Positions 1-6,226 of a DNA stretch of 11,924 bases are shown piece after piece. The notes beneath the pieces were generated by a model. It was not told the origin of the DNA. It ran no database searches and saw only the letters and a program-made list of their open reading frames with translations. How positions within the stretch are numbered: the stretch's first letter is position 1; every line of letters begins with the position of its first letter. The position numbers and the translations under genes are program-made. This DNA comes from Bacilli bacterium (GTDB lineage Bacteria; Bacillota_I; Bacilli_A; ML615J-28; CAG-698). The stretch lies in the NCBI GenBank assembly GCA_028693885.1, contig JAQUUM010000022.1:1-11924 (forward strand), written 5' to 3'.

Positions 1-180
1 ATGTCTATTCATTTTTAAATCTACAATCTCGCAACCTATTTTTGAAAAATACTCTAATTTTTCACCATTTGGGCATAAAATTATTACTCTATACTTTTCA
101 TCCACTAGTCTTTTTATAATTTCTTTTCTAAACAAATATATTGTAATATCCATATTTGAAATAATTAGAATTTTTTTCAT
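1..180 (-). CDS. Glycosyltransferase, GT4-like, N-terminal fragment (3' end beyond window)
   Basis: An open frame of 60 codons starts with ATG at 180 and runs off the left edge. It begins MKKILIISNMD, followed by IYLFRKEII and then CPNGEKLEYFSKIGCEIVD at about residues 35-54. This pattern (MKKILIISN, FRKE, a beta strand, then PxGEK and a Gly-Cys turn) is typical of the N-terminal Rossmann domain of GT4/GT-B transferases in capsule operons, where it forms part of the acceptor side. The nucleotide-sugar half and the EX7E motif would lie outside the window, so neither donor nor acceptor can be inferred. The start is supported by AAGGAG at 185-190, four bases upstream of the ATG. A 57-bp gap separates it from the dehydrogenase gene, and it is most likely the next gene of the same operon. 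Confidence 0.75.
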   Translation of the reverse strand, partial: MKKILIISNMDITIYLFRKEIIKRLVDEKYRVIILCPNGEKLEYFSKIGCEIVDLKMNRH

Positions 181-184
181 ATTG

Positions 185-190
185 CTCCTT
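185..190 (-). promoter_or_regulatory. Ribosome binding site of the left-edge glycosyltransferase
   Basis: AAGGAG on the minus strand, four bases before the ATG at 180. It fixes the start of a gene of which only 60 codons are visible. Confidence 0.7.
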
Positions 191-192
191 TT

Positions 193-204
193 GTTTAATT
201 AAAC
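193..204. repeat. 12-bp perfect palindrome in the 57-bp intergenic gap
   Basis: The sequence gtttaattaaac is its own reverse complement. It lies between the dehydrogenase stop (238-240) and the SD of the next gene (185-190). No T-run follows on the minus strand, so it is not a rho-independent terminator. It could be a protein-binding site or a chance product of AT-rich DNA. Confidence 0.4.
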
Positions 205-237
205 TATTTTTAAATAATTTAATTGTTAATGTATTTA

Positions 238-1557
238 TTAAAGTCTCCAATACTTATATCCACTTGCTTCTAAAACATCTTTATCAAACATACCTTTTAT
301 ATCTAATAAAACTTTATTTAAATTTTTATTATTATACATCTTATTTAACTCATTAACATTTAATGATTTAAATTCATCATGGCTAACCGCAATAATGATT
401 GCATCCATTTCTTTTACTTCTTCCATTTTATTAAAAGTAAATCCATATTCATGTTTAGCTTCATTAATATCCGCCACAGGATCTACAATCAAAGGTGTTA
501 TTCCATATTCTTTTAATTCATTAACTATATCAATTACTCTTGTGTTTCTAGTATCAGGACAATTTTCTTTAAAAGTAAAACCTAGAATAGCAATTCTTGC
601 ATGCTTTACAGAAACATCTGCTTTGATTAACTTTTTAATCAAATTCTCAACGATATATTTACCCATATCATCATTTATTCTTCTACCTGATAATATGATT
701 TGAGAATGATAACCAACTTCTTCTGCCTTATAAGTTAAATAATATGGGTCTACGCCTATACAGTGTCCTCCTACTAAGCCTGGTGAGAATTTCAAGAAAT
801 TCCATTTAGTACCAGCCGCCTCTAATACTGCCTTTGTATCTATATCTAATTTATTAAAAATAATTGATAGTTCATTCATAAAAGCAATATTGATATCTCT
901 TTGAGAATTTTCAATTACTTTGGCTGCTTCAGCCACTTTGATAGAGCTAGCTTTATAAACTCCAGCTTCTACTACTAATTCATAGACTTTTGCAACTGTA
1001 TCTAGCGTTTCTTTATCCATTCCTGAAACTATTTTTATAATAGTTTCTAGACGGTGAACTTTATCTCCTGGATTTATTCTTTCAGGAGAATACCCTACTT
1101 TAAAATCAATCCCACATTTTAAACCTGATTCTTTTTCTAGAATTGGTACACAAATATCTTCTGTTACTCCTGGATATACTGTTGATTCATAAACAACAAT
1201 AGAACCTTTAGTGAGGTTTCTACCAAGAATAGTTGAAGCTCCTTCAACTGGTCTTAAATCAGGTGTATGATCTTTATTAACAGGAGTAGGTACTGCTACT
1301 ATATGAAACTTAGCCTCTCTAAGTTTCTTTTCTTCACAAGTAAAGTCTACTGTAGTTTTTTTAATAATATCATTACCAACTTCTTTAGTTGGATCAATTC
1401 CTTGTTTATATAAAGCAACTTTTTCTTTACTAATATCAAAACCTATTACTCTTACTTTTTTACTAAAAGCAACAGCTATAGGCATTCCTACATATCCTAA
1501 ACCAATTAACGACATACTTTCTTTTTTTTCTACAAGTCTTTCATATAAATTGTTCAT
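238..1557 (-). CDS. Nucleotide-sugar dehydrogenase, TviB/WbpO type (UDP-N-acetylhexosamine 6-dehydrogenase)
   Basis: Predicted cytosolic NAD-dependent four-electron oxidation of C6 of a UDP-N-acetylhexosamine to a uronic acid. The 439-residue protein has the family's usual length and three-part order. The N-terminal Rossmann domain carries GLGYVGMP (residues 19-26). The middle dimerisation helix is around residues 205-235. The C-terminal UDP-binding domain carries a second nucleotide-fold glycine pattern near LGFTFKENCPDTRN. The catalytic cysteine is C266 in GGHCIGVDP. SPERINPGDK (158-167) and VDPYYLTYKAEEVGYH resemble the UDP-GlcNAc/UDP-GalNAc dehydrogenases (TviB, WbpO, WbpA) better than UDP-glucose dehydrogenase, so the likely product is UDP-GlcNAcA or UDP-GalNAcA. 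Which of the two cannot be read from sequence alone. With galE in the same operon, GalNAcA is plausible. The start at 1557 is supported by AGGAG six bases upstream. The gene lies 23 bp after rmlB. Confidence 0.88.
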   Translation of the reverse strand: MNNLYERLVEKKESMSLIGLGYVGMPIAVAFSKKVRVIGFDISKEKVALYKQGIDPTKEVGNDIIKKTTVDFTCEEKKLREAKFHIVAVPTPVNKDHTPDLRPVEGASTILGRNLTKGSIVVYESTVYPGVTEDICVPILEKESGLKCGIDFKVGYSPERINPGDKVHRLETIIKIVSGMDKETLDTVAKVYELVVEAGVYKASSIKVAEAAKVIENSQRDINIAFMNELSIIFNKLDIDTKAVLEAAGTKWNFLKFSPGLVGGHCIGVDPYYLTYKAEEVGYHSQIILSGRRINDDMGKYIVENLIKKLIKADVSVKHARIAILGFTFKENCPDTRNTRVIDIVNELKEYGITPLIVDPVADINEAKHEYGFTFNKMEEVKEMDAIIIAVSHDEFKSLNVNELNKMYNNKNLNKVLLDIKGMFDKDVLEASGYKYWRL

Positions 1558-1563
1558 ACTTTT

Positions 1564-1580
1564 CTCCTATTGAACTCCTA
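1564..1580 (-). promoter_or_regulatory. Tandem Shine-Dalgarno motifs before the dehydrogenase
   Basis: TAGGAG occurs twice on the minus strand, at 1575-1580 and 1564-1569, eleven bases apart. The proximal copy is six bases from the ATG at 1557 and is the functional candidate. The distal copy is too far for normal initiation and may be a standby site or coincidence. Confidence 0.5.
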
Positions 1581-2597
1581 TCACTTATTATAATGCTTTT
1601 CCATAAATCTTAAATATTCCCCAGTTTCAATGTTCTTAAGCCATTTTTGATTATCAATATTCCATTTAATCGTTTGTTTAATCCCTAAATCAAAATTATA
1701 TTTAGGTTTCCAACCTAATTCATTTTCGATTTTGCTTGCATCAATTGCATATCTTAAATCATGCCCCGGTCTATCAGTAACATAGTTTATTAAACTAGTT
1801 GGCTTTTTTAATTCTTTTAAAATAGTTTTAACAACATCAATATTAGTTTTTTCATTATGCCCACCGATATTATAAATTTCTCCAATTTTACCTTTATGGA
1901 TAATTAAATCAATAGCAGTACAATGATCATAGACATGTAGCCAATCTCTAACATTTTCTCCCTTACCATAAACTGGTAAATTCTTATTCTCTAAAGCATT
2001 TTTAATCATTAAAGGAATTAACTTTTCAGGAAATTGATAAGGACCATAATTATTAGAACACCTCGAAATGGTAATTGGCATTTTAAAAGTTCTATAATAT
2101 GCATTTACTAATAAATCAGCTGAAGCTTTTGAAGCTGAATATGGACTTGAAGTTTTAAGAGGTGTAGTTTCAGTAAACAATAAATCAGGTCTATTTAACG
2201 GTAAATCGCCATATACTTCATCAGTTGATACTTGATGAAATCTTTTAACTTTATAGTTTTTTGATGCATCCATTAATACTTGAGTTCCAATAACATTTGT
2301 TTTTAAAAAGATTTCTGGATTTTCGATTGATCTATCAACATGTGATTCAGCAGCAAAATTAACAACTATATCAAACTTTTCAGTTTCAAAAAGTTTGAAC
2401 ACTTCTTTTCTATCAGTGATATCTCCTTTTACAAACCTAAAATTATTTTTATTTATTATTGATGCTAAAGTTTCTAAATTGCCCGCATAAGTTAAAGCAT
2501 CTAATACTACAATATTATAATCAGGATACTTATCAACTAAATAATGGCAAAAGTTTCCACCAATAAAGCCCGCTCCACCAGTTACTAATATTTTCAT
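1581..2597 (-). CDS. rmlB: dTDP-glucose 4,6-dehydratase
   Basis: Converts dTDP-D-glucose to dTDP-4-keto-6-deoxy-D-glucose, the branch point for 6-deoxy sugars. It is an extended short-chain dehydrogenase/reductase of 338 residues, normal for the family. Visible motifs are the NAD-binding TGGAGFIGGN (6-15), DALTYAGN (33-40), FAAESHVDRSI (about 81-91), the catalytic STDEVYG (124-130, with the Asp-Glu pair D126/E127), the YxxxK pair in YSASK (153-157), SNNYGPYQFPEK (181-192) and GKGENVRDWLHV (211-222). The start overlaps the rmlA stop as ATGA, with AGAGGG upstream, so the two are probably translationally coupled. No rmlC or rmlD follows. The next gene is a UDP-sugar dehydrogenase, so the product is more likely used by the aminotransferase upstream in the operon than for rhamnose. 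Confidence 0.96.
   Translation of the reverse strand: MKILVTGGAGFIGGNFCHYLVDKYPDYNIVVLDALTYAGNLETLASIINKNNFRFVKGDITDRKEVFKLFETEKFDIVVNFAAESHVDRSIENPEIFLKTNVIGTQVLMDASKNYKVKRFHQVSTDEVYGDLPLNRPDLLFTETTPLKTSSPYSASKASADLLVNAYYRTFKMPITISRCSNNYGPYQFPEKLIPLMIKNALENKNLPVYGKGENVRDWLHVYDHCTAIDLIIHKGKIGEIYNIGGHNEKTNIDVVKTILKELKKPTSLINYVTDRPGHDLRYAIDASKIENELGWKPKYNFDLGIKQTIKWNIDNQKWLKNIETGEYLRFMEKHYNK
2371..2398. repeat. Inverted repeat, 10-bp arms and 8-base loop, inside rmlB
   Basis: The arms at 2371-2380 (tcaaactttt) and 2389-2398 (aaaagtttga) are perfect reverse complements separated by eight bases. The repeat encodes part of KLFETEKFD in RmlB. It lacks a following U-run and is probably a by-product of AT-rich coding sequence. 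Confidence 0.3.
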
Positions 2598-3478
2598 TTT
2601 ATAACCCTCTTTTTAAAATCTGTTAAAGAAAGAATATATTGACCATACTCAGTCATCTTTAAACTTTTTCCAATAGTATAAAGTTGTTCTTCAGTTATAA
2701 AACCTCTTCTCCAAGCAATTTCTTCTATACAAGAAATATAAAAGCCTTGCCTAGATTGAATAGTTTCAACATATTGTGATGCATTTAATAAGCCCGTTGG
2801 CGTTCCAGTATCTAGCCAAGCCATACCTCTACCTAGTAATACAACATTTAACATATTCATTTTCAAGTATTCATTATTTACACAAGTAATTTCAATCTCT
2901 CCTCTTTCAGAAGGTTTAATATTTTTAACAATCTCAACAACCTTATTATCATAAAAATATAAACCAGGTACTGCGTAATTAGATTTTGGATTACTTGGTT
3001 TTTCTTCTATCGAAATTACTTTATTTGATTCATCAAATTCTACGACTCCAAATGAAGAAGCGTTTTTGACAGGATAACCAAAAATTACAGCACCTTCTTT
3101 GACTTCTTTTGCGGTATTTAATACTTTTGTCAGATCTTGTCCATAAAAAAGATTATCTCCAAGAATTAAACAAACACTATCACTTTCAATAAAAGATTCT
3201 CCGATTATAAAAGCATCTGCTAGCCCTCTTGGTTCTTTTTGAACCGCATAACTAATATTCAATCCTAAAGAATTTCCGTTTTTGAATAACCTTTCATAAA
3301 GAGGAGTATCTTCTGGTGTTGAGATTATCAGTATATCTCTAATACCAGCTAGCATCAAAACTGAAAGTGGATAGTATATTAAGGGTTTATCATAAATAGG
3401 TAATAATTGTTTTGAAATAACTTTAGTCATTGGGTAAAGCCTTGAGCCTTTCCCGCCAGCTAATATGATTCCTTTCAT
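2594..3478 (-). CDS. rmlA: Glucose-1-phosphate thymidylyltransferase
   Basis: Makes dTDP-D-glucose from dTTP and glucose-1-phosphate, the entry step to dTDP-sugars, in the cytosol. The 294-residue protein matches the usual short RmlA length. The N-terminus has the nucleotide-binding signature LAGGKGSRLYPMT (6-18), with KQLLPIYDKP (23-32) contributing the conserved lysine. It is followed by QKEPRGLADAF (80-90), the metal/substrate GDN (107-109), EEKPSNPKS, VPGLYFYD and WLDTGTP. All key residues I can check are intact. The start at 3478 overlaps the aminotransferase stop as ATGA, with GGAG ten bases upstream. The rmlA-rmlB order and coupling are standard. The neighbouring aminotransferase and acetyltransferase suggest the pair feeds a 4-amino-4,6-dideoxy sugar. 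Confidence 0.97.
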   Translation of the reverse strand: MKGIILAGGKGSRLYPMTKVISKQLLPIYDKPLIYYPLSVLMLAGIRDILIISTPEDTPLYERLFKNGNSLGLNISYAVQKEPRGLADAFIIGESFIESDSVCLILGDNLFYGQDLTKVLNTAKEVKEGAVIFGYPVKNASSFGVVEFDESNKVISIEEKPSNPKSNYAVPGLYFYDNKVVEIVKNIKPSERGEIEITCVNNEYLKMNMLNVVLLGRGMAWLDTGTPTGLLNASQYVETIQSRQGFYISCIEEIAWRRGFITEEQLYTIGKSLKMTEYGQYILSLTDFKKRVIK

Positions 3479-4581
3479 ATTTTACTCTCTCCTTCTTTTA
3501 TAATATCACAGATTCTATCTACATCACTAATTTCTAAATTAGCATACATTGGTAAACAAAGAATATTATCAGTTATTTTTAATGCTACTAAAGTTTCTTG
3601 CATTTCAAATAAATTACTATATGCTTTAAAACTACTTGTTAAAGGATAAAAATATTTTCTAGCATAAATTTCATTTTCTTTTAATAATATGAAAACTTGA
3701 TCTCTAGTTAATTTATAATTATCAAATAAAACTGGAAAATAAGCATAATTTTGAACAACCTCTGGTTGTCTCAAATTCAATTTTATTCCTTTTATTCCCT
3801 TTAAATTCTCTTCATATCTTTCAAATACTGCTTTTCTTTTTGAAATTTCTTCATCAGCAATTTCAAGATTACATAATCCCATAGCAGCTCTGAATTCATC
3901 TAATTTAGCATTTCCACCAACATAAGATACCTCTTCTTGAGAAATAATTCCAAAGTTTTTTAAAACTTCAAATTTTTGTTTTAGAGCTATGTTATTATAA
4001 GTTAAGGCTCCACCTTCACCTGTATGAAATACTTTTGTTGCATGAAAACTAAACATTGAAATATCCCCGTAAGTTGCAATCCCTTTTCCCTTGTATTTTA
4101 CTCCAAAAGCATGAGCTGCATCATATACTACTTTTAAATTATGTTTTTGGGCAATCTTCTCAATTTCTTCTACATTGCAAACATTACCATAAACATGCAC
4201 AGGTAATATAGCTATAGTTTTATCGGTAATTAAGCTTTCAATTTTAGTTTCATCAATTGTATAATCACTTTCTTTAATATCGCAAAAAATAGGAATATTA
4301 CCAGTTCTAACAATTGCATGAGTTGTTGAAACAAAAGTAAATGGAGTAGTGATAACTTCACCTTTTCTCTCCAAAGATTCAAGAGCATATTCTAAAGCAA
4401 TATGGCCATTTGAATATAGCGATATATAAGGAGTTTTAAGATATTCTATCAACTTCTTTTCTAACTCCATATGGAAAACACCCATATTAGTTAGAAATTT
4501 AGTATCCCATAAACTTCTAATTTTTTCTATATACTTTTCATAACTTGGTAAAGATGATTGAGTTACATTAATTCTTTTCAT
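3475..4581 (-). CDS. DegT/DnrJ/EryC1/StrS-family sugar aminotransferase (VioA-like)
   Basis: PLP-dependent transfer of an amino group to a dTDP-keto-deoxyhexose, most likely C4 of the RmlB product. With the ATG at 4581 it has 368 residues, beginning MKRINVTQSSLPS like homologues of this group. The PLP lysine is K183 in FSFHATKVFHTGEGG. VVYDAAHAFG (151-160) holds the cofactor-binding aspartate D154. TTPFTFVSTTHA (78-89) and NAKLDEFRAAMG are family hallmarks. Substrate assignment to dTDP-4-amino-4,6-dideoxyglucose (VioA) is inference from the N-terminal and NAKLDEF-type motifs, the rmlAB neighbours and the absence of a 3,4-ketoisomerase. A WecE/Fuc4N-type product remains possible. An in-frame GTG at 4593 would add four residues, but it has no good SD. 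The start at 4581 has only a weak GTGGGA. It overlaps the acetyltransferase by 14 bp, so coupling may drive its translation. Confidence 0.88.
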   Translation of the reverse strand: MKRINVTQSSLPSYEKYIEKIRSLWDTKFLTNMGVFHMELEKKLIEYLKTPYISLYSNGHIALEYALESLERKGEVITTPFTFVSTTHAIVRTGNIPIFCDIKESDYTIDETKIESLITDKTIAILPVHVYGNVCNVEEIEKIAQKHNLKVVYDAAHAFGVKYKGKGIATYGDISMFSFHATKVFHTGEGGALTYNNIALKQKFEVLKNFGIISQEEVSYVGGNAKLDEFRAAMGLCNLEIADEEISKRKAVFERYEENLKGIKGIKLNLRQPEVVQNYAYFPVLFDNYKLTRDQVFILLKENEIYARKYFYPLTSSFKAYSNLFEMQETLVALKITDNILCLPMYANLEISDVDRICDIIKEGESKI

Positions 4582-5143
4582 TTCTAATCCCACTTAAATA
4601 TTCTTCTTCTAATAACAATAAATTTTTACTTCTCTCTTTTACATATCTAGCAGGTTGACCTACATTAACACTCCAAGGAAGAGAAGATTTATTGATTAAA
4701 GTCATCGATCCAAATGCACTTCCCTCTTCTAAAATCACTCCAGGTAAAACTACTGAAGTAGCACCTATTAATGCATGTTTTTTAATTATCACTTTTTCAG
4801 AAATCACATTTCTAAAATTACTAGGTATAGTAGGATTAGTTAAATAATCTCCTAAATAATCATCTGTAACAGCATAGACTGTCACTCTTGATGATAAACC
4901 CGAAAAATCATGCATCTCTATACCCGCATCTCCAGCATACATTGCAGCATAAGCTGCAATATGAATATTGTTTCCTAAATTAATCTTACCACTTAATATG
5001 CAAAAATCATCAATTCTAACATTTGACCCAATTGAAATTTTATTTGCCGAATAAATTCTTGCGAATCTACTTATTAAGACATTTTTACCATAAGAATTTA
5101 ATCCTAAAGATTTCAATTCTTCTTCGCTTAAAAAACTATTCAC
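4568..5143 (-). CDS. Sugar acetyltransferase, left-handed beta-helix hexapeptide family (VioB/FdtC/WbbJ-like)
   Basis: Predicted acetyl-CoA-dependent acylation of a sugar, probably N-acetylation of the dTDP-4-amino-4,6-dideoxyhexose made by the next gene. The 191-residue protein shows degenerate hexapeptide repeats (I-x-I-G-x-x-V type) from about residue 22 to 150: ISIGSNVRID, INLGNNIHIAAY, VIIKKHALIGATSVVLPGV, then a C-terminal NVGQPARYVKERS with a coil-like tail. H61 and H123 are the visible candidates for a catalytic base. The start is GTG at 5143, supported by AAGGA six bases upstream. Overlap with the aminotransferase and position before rmlAB argue for a nucleotide-sugar N-acetyltransferase. 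An O-acetyltransferase acting on the repeat unit cannot be ruled out. Confidence 0.82.
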   Translation of the reverse strand: MNSFLSEEELKSLGLNSYGKNVLISRFARIYSANKISIGSNVRIDDFCILSGKINLGNNIHIAAYAAMYAGDAGIEMHDFSGLSSRVTVYAVTDDYLGDYLTNPTIPSNFRNVISEKVIIKKHALIGATSVVLPGVILEEGSAFGSMTLINKSSLPWSVNVGQPARYVKERSKNLLLLEEEYLSGIRNEKN

Positions 5144-5149
5144 AAATAT

Positions 5150-5154
5150 TCCTT
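5150..5154 (-). promoter_or_regulatory. Ribosome binding site selecting a GTG start (5143)
   Basis: AAGGA on the minus strand, six bases before GTG at 5141-5143. The spacing is ideal and no upstream ATG competes in the 33-bp gap, so the non-ATG start is well supported. Confidence 0.65.
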
Positions 5155-5176
5155 CTTTCTAACCTATATTCTTATA

Positions 5177-6226
5177 TTATTTTCTTCTAATTCTATTAAC
5201 TAAACCTTGAAGTTTAAGCATAAGTATTAATAATAATACTCTTTTTTTATACATTAATCGTTTAATTATTTTATATCTAATTATCTTGATATCGACATTA
5301 TTTACTATTTTTAAAGTTAACTCTTGATTTAAAATTTGGTAAATTCGTTTTTTAATATTTTTTGTTTTATTAGAAGATAAATGAAGTAAATGATCAACAA
5401 GCATTTTAAAATGAGTATAATTTACTTCTTTAATATATTTATCGTATAGATGCCAATATATTAATAACCCATTAATTTTATTTTCAAGAAAAATTATTAA
5501 ATCAAAATAATTATTTAATGCCTGTAAATGTTTATAATCATTTTTCTTTTTTATTTTTATTCGTTTATTAGATAAACGAATGTTATAAAATGTATTATTA
5601 ATTACTTCAATACTATTAATGTGCTTAATATAATCTAAATTAAATAATATATCTTGCGAACGTCTAAAATCCGGAAAAAGTATTTTATTTTGTTTGATAA
5701 TTGAAGTCTTGTAAAGTTTACTTATTGGCCCATGTAAAGAACCATTTATATACATTTCAATAAGATATTGATGCAACAATTCTTTATCACTTATACTTTT
5801 TGAAAACGTTACTTCTTCTTTAAAAGTTTTTAAATCATTATCATTAGGTTCGTATAACCTCATCCCACAAAAAACCATATCAGTTTTTGTATTACTAGCT
5901 TTTTCTAATAAGATGCTAACATAATTATTATCAATCCAATCATCTGCATCTACAAATAAAATGTATTCACTTTTTGCTAGTTTAACACCCTCATTTCTTG
6001 CAATAGCAGAACCAGAATTTTTTTGATTAAAAATAAATATTCTTTTATCTTTCTCTCTGTATTTTTCTATTATTGAAAGAGTACTATCAGTTGAGCCATC
6101 ATTAACTACAATTACTTCAATATTTTCTTCATCTTGATTTAAAATGCTTTCTAAACATTTTGAAATTGTTTCTTGATCATTAAATGTAGGAATTATTATG
6201 CTTACTTTAGTTAATTTTTCTTCCAT
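5177..6226 (-). CDS. Glycosyltransferase family 2
   Basis: Predicted GT-A fold inverting transferase that adds one sugar to the lipid-linked repeat at the inner membrane face. The 349-residue protein starts with VSIIIPTFN (8-16), then VNDGSTD (41-47), SGSAIARNEG (71-80) and the metal-binding DADDW (93-97). HGPISKLYKTSII (165-177) and SQDILFN (190-196, in place of the commoner GED) mark the acceptor and catalytic-base region. From about residue 220 the protein is very rich in Lys, Arg, Leu and Ile, ending LVNRIRRK, which fits peripheral membrane attachment. Donor and acceptor are unknown. The start at 6226 has GGAG six bases upstream and overlaps the wzx end by 16 bp. The 3' half is exceptionally AT-rich even for this window and carries a perfect hairpin, which may mean separate ancestry. 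Confidence 0.88.
   Translation of the reverse strand: MEEKLTKVSIIIPTFNDQETISKCLESILNQDEENIEVIVVNDGSTDSTLSIIEKYREKDKRIFIFNQKNSGSAIARNEGVKLAKSEYILFVDADDWIDNNYVSILLEKASNTKTDMVFCGMRLYEPNDNDLKTFKEEVTFSKSISDKELLHQYLIEMYINGSLHGPISKLYKTSIIKQNKILFPDFRRSQDILFNLDYIKHINSIEVINNTFYNIRLSNKRIKIKKKNDYKHLQALNNYFDLIIFLENKINGLLIYWHLYDKYIKEVNYTHFKMLVDHLLHLSSNKTKNIKKRIYQILNQELTLKIVNNVDIKIIRYKIIKRLMYKKRVLLLILMLKLQGLVNRIRRK
5559..5581. repeat. Perfect inverted repeat, 10-bp arms and 3-base loop, inside the GT2 gene
   Basis: The arms at 5559-5568 (attcgtttat) and 5572-5581 (ataaacgaat) pair completely around a 3-base loop. It lies in codons for NIRLSNKRI. On the minus-strand transcript the hairpin is followed by an A-rich, not U-rich, stretch, so it is not a canonical terminator. 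Its role, if any, is unknown. Confidence 0.5.

Noticed and set aside
395..703. Plus-strand open frame of 102 codons
   Set aside because: It lies wholly opposite the intact dehydrogenase gene, has no recognisable motif or SD, and arises from its antisense frame.
238..1557. UDP-glucose 6-dehydrogenase (Ugd)
   Set aside because: The catalytic block and the SPERINPGDK segment fit the UDP-N-acetylhexosamine group better, and 439 residues is longer than common short Ugd proteins.
1581..3478. dTDP-L-rhamnose pathway
   Set aside because: rmlA and rmlB are present, but no epimerase (rmlC) or reductase (rmlD) is adjacent, and the neighbours are amino-sugar enzymes. It cannot be excluded if rmlCD lie outside the window.
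4582..4593. GTG at 4593 as the aminotransferase start
   Set aside because: It adds only MGLE before a family-like MKRINVTQS N-terminus and has no real SD. ATG at 4581 is preferred, although its SD is also weak.
5559..5581. Rho-independent terminator or insertion-sequence end
   Set aside because: No U-run follows on the transcript strand, the reading frame continues through it, and no transposase or target duplication is visible.
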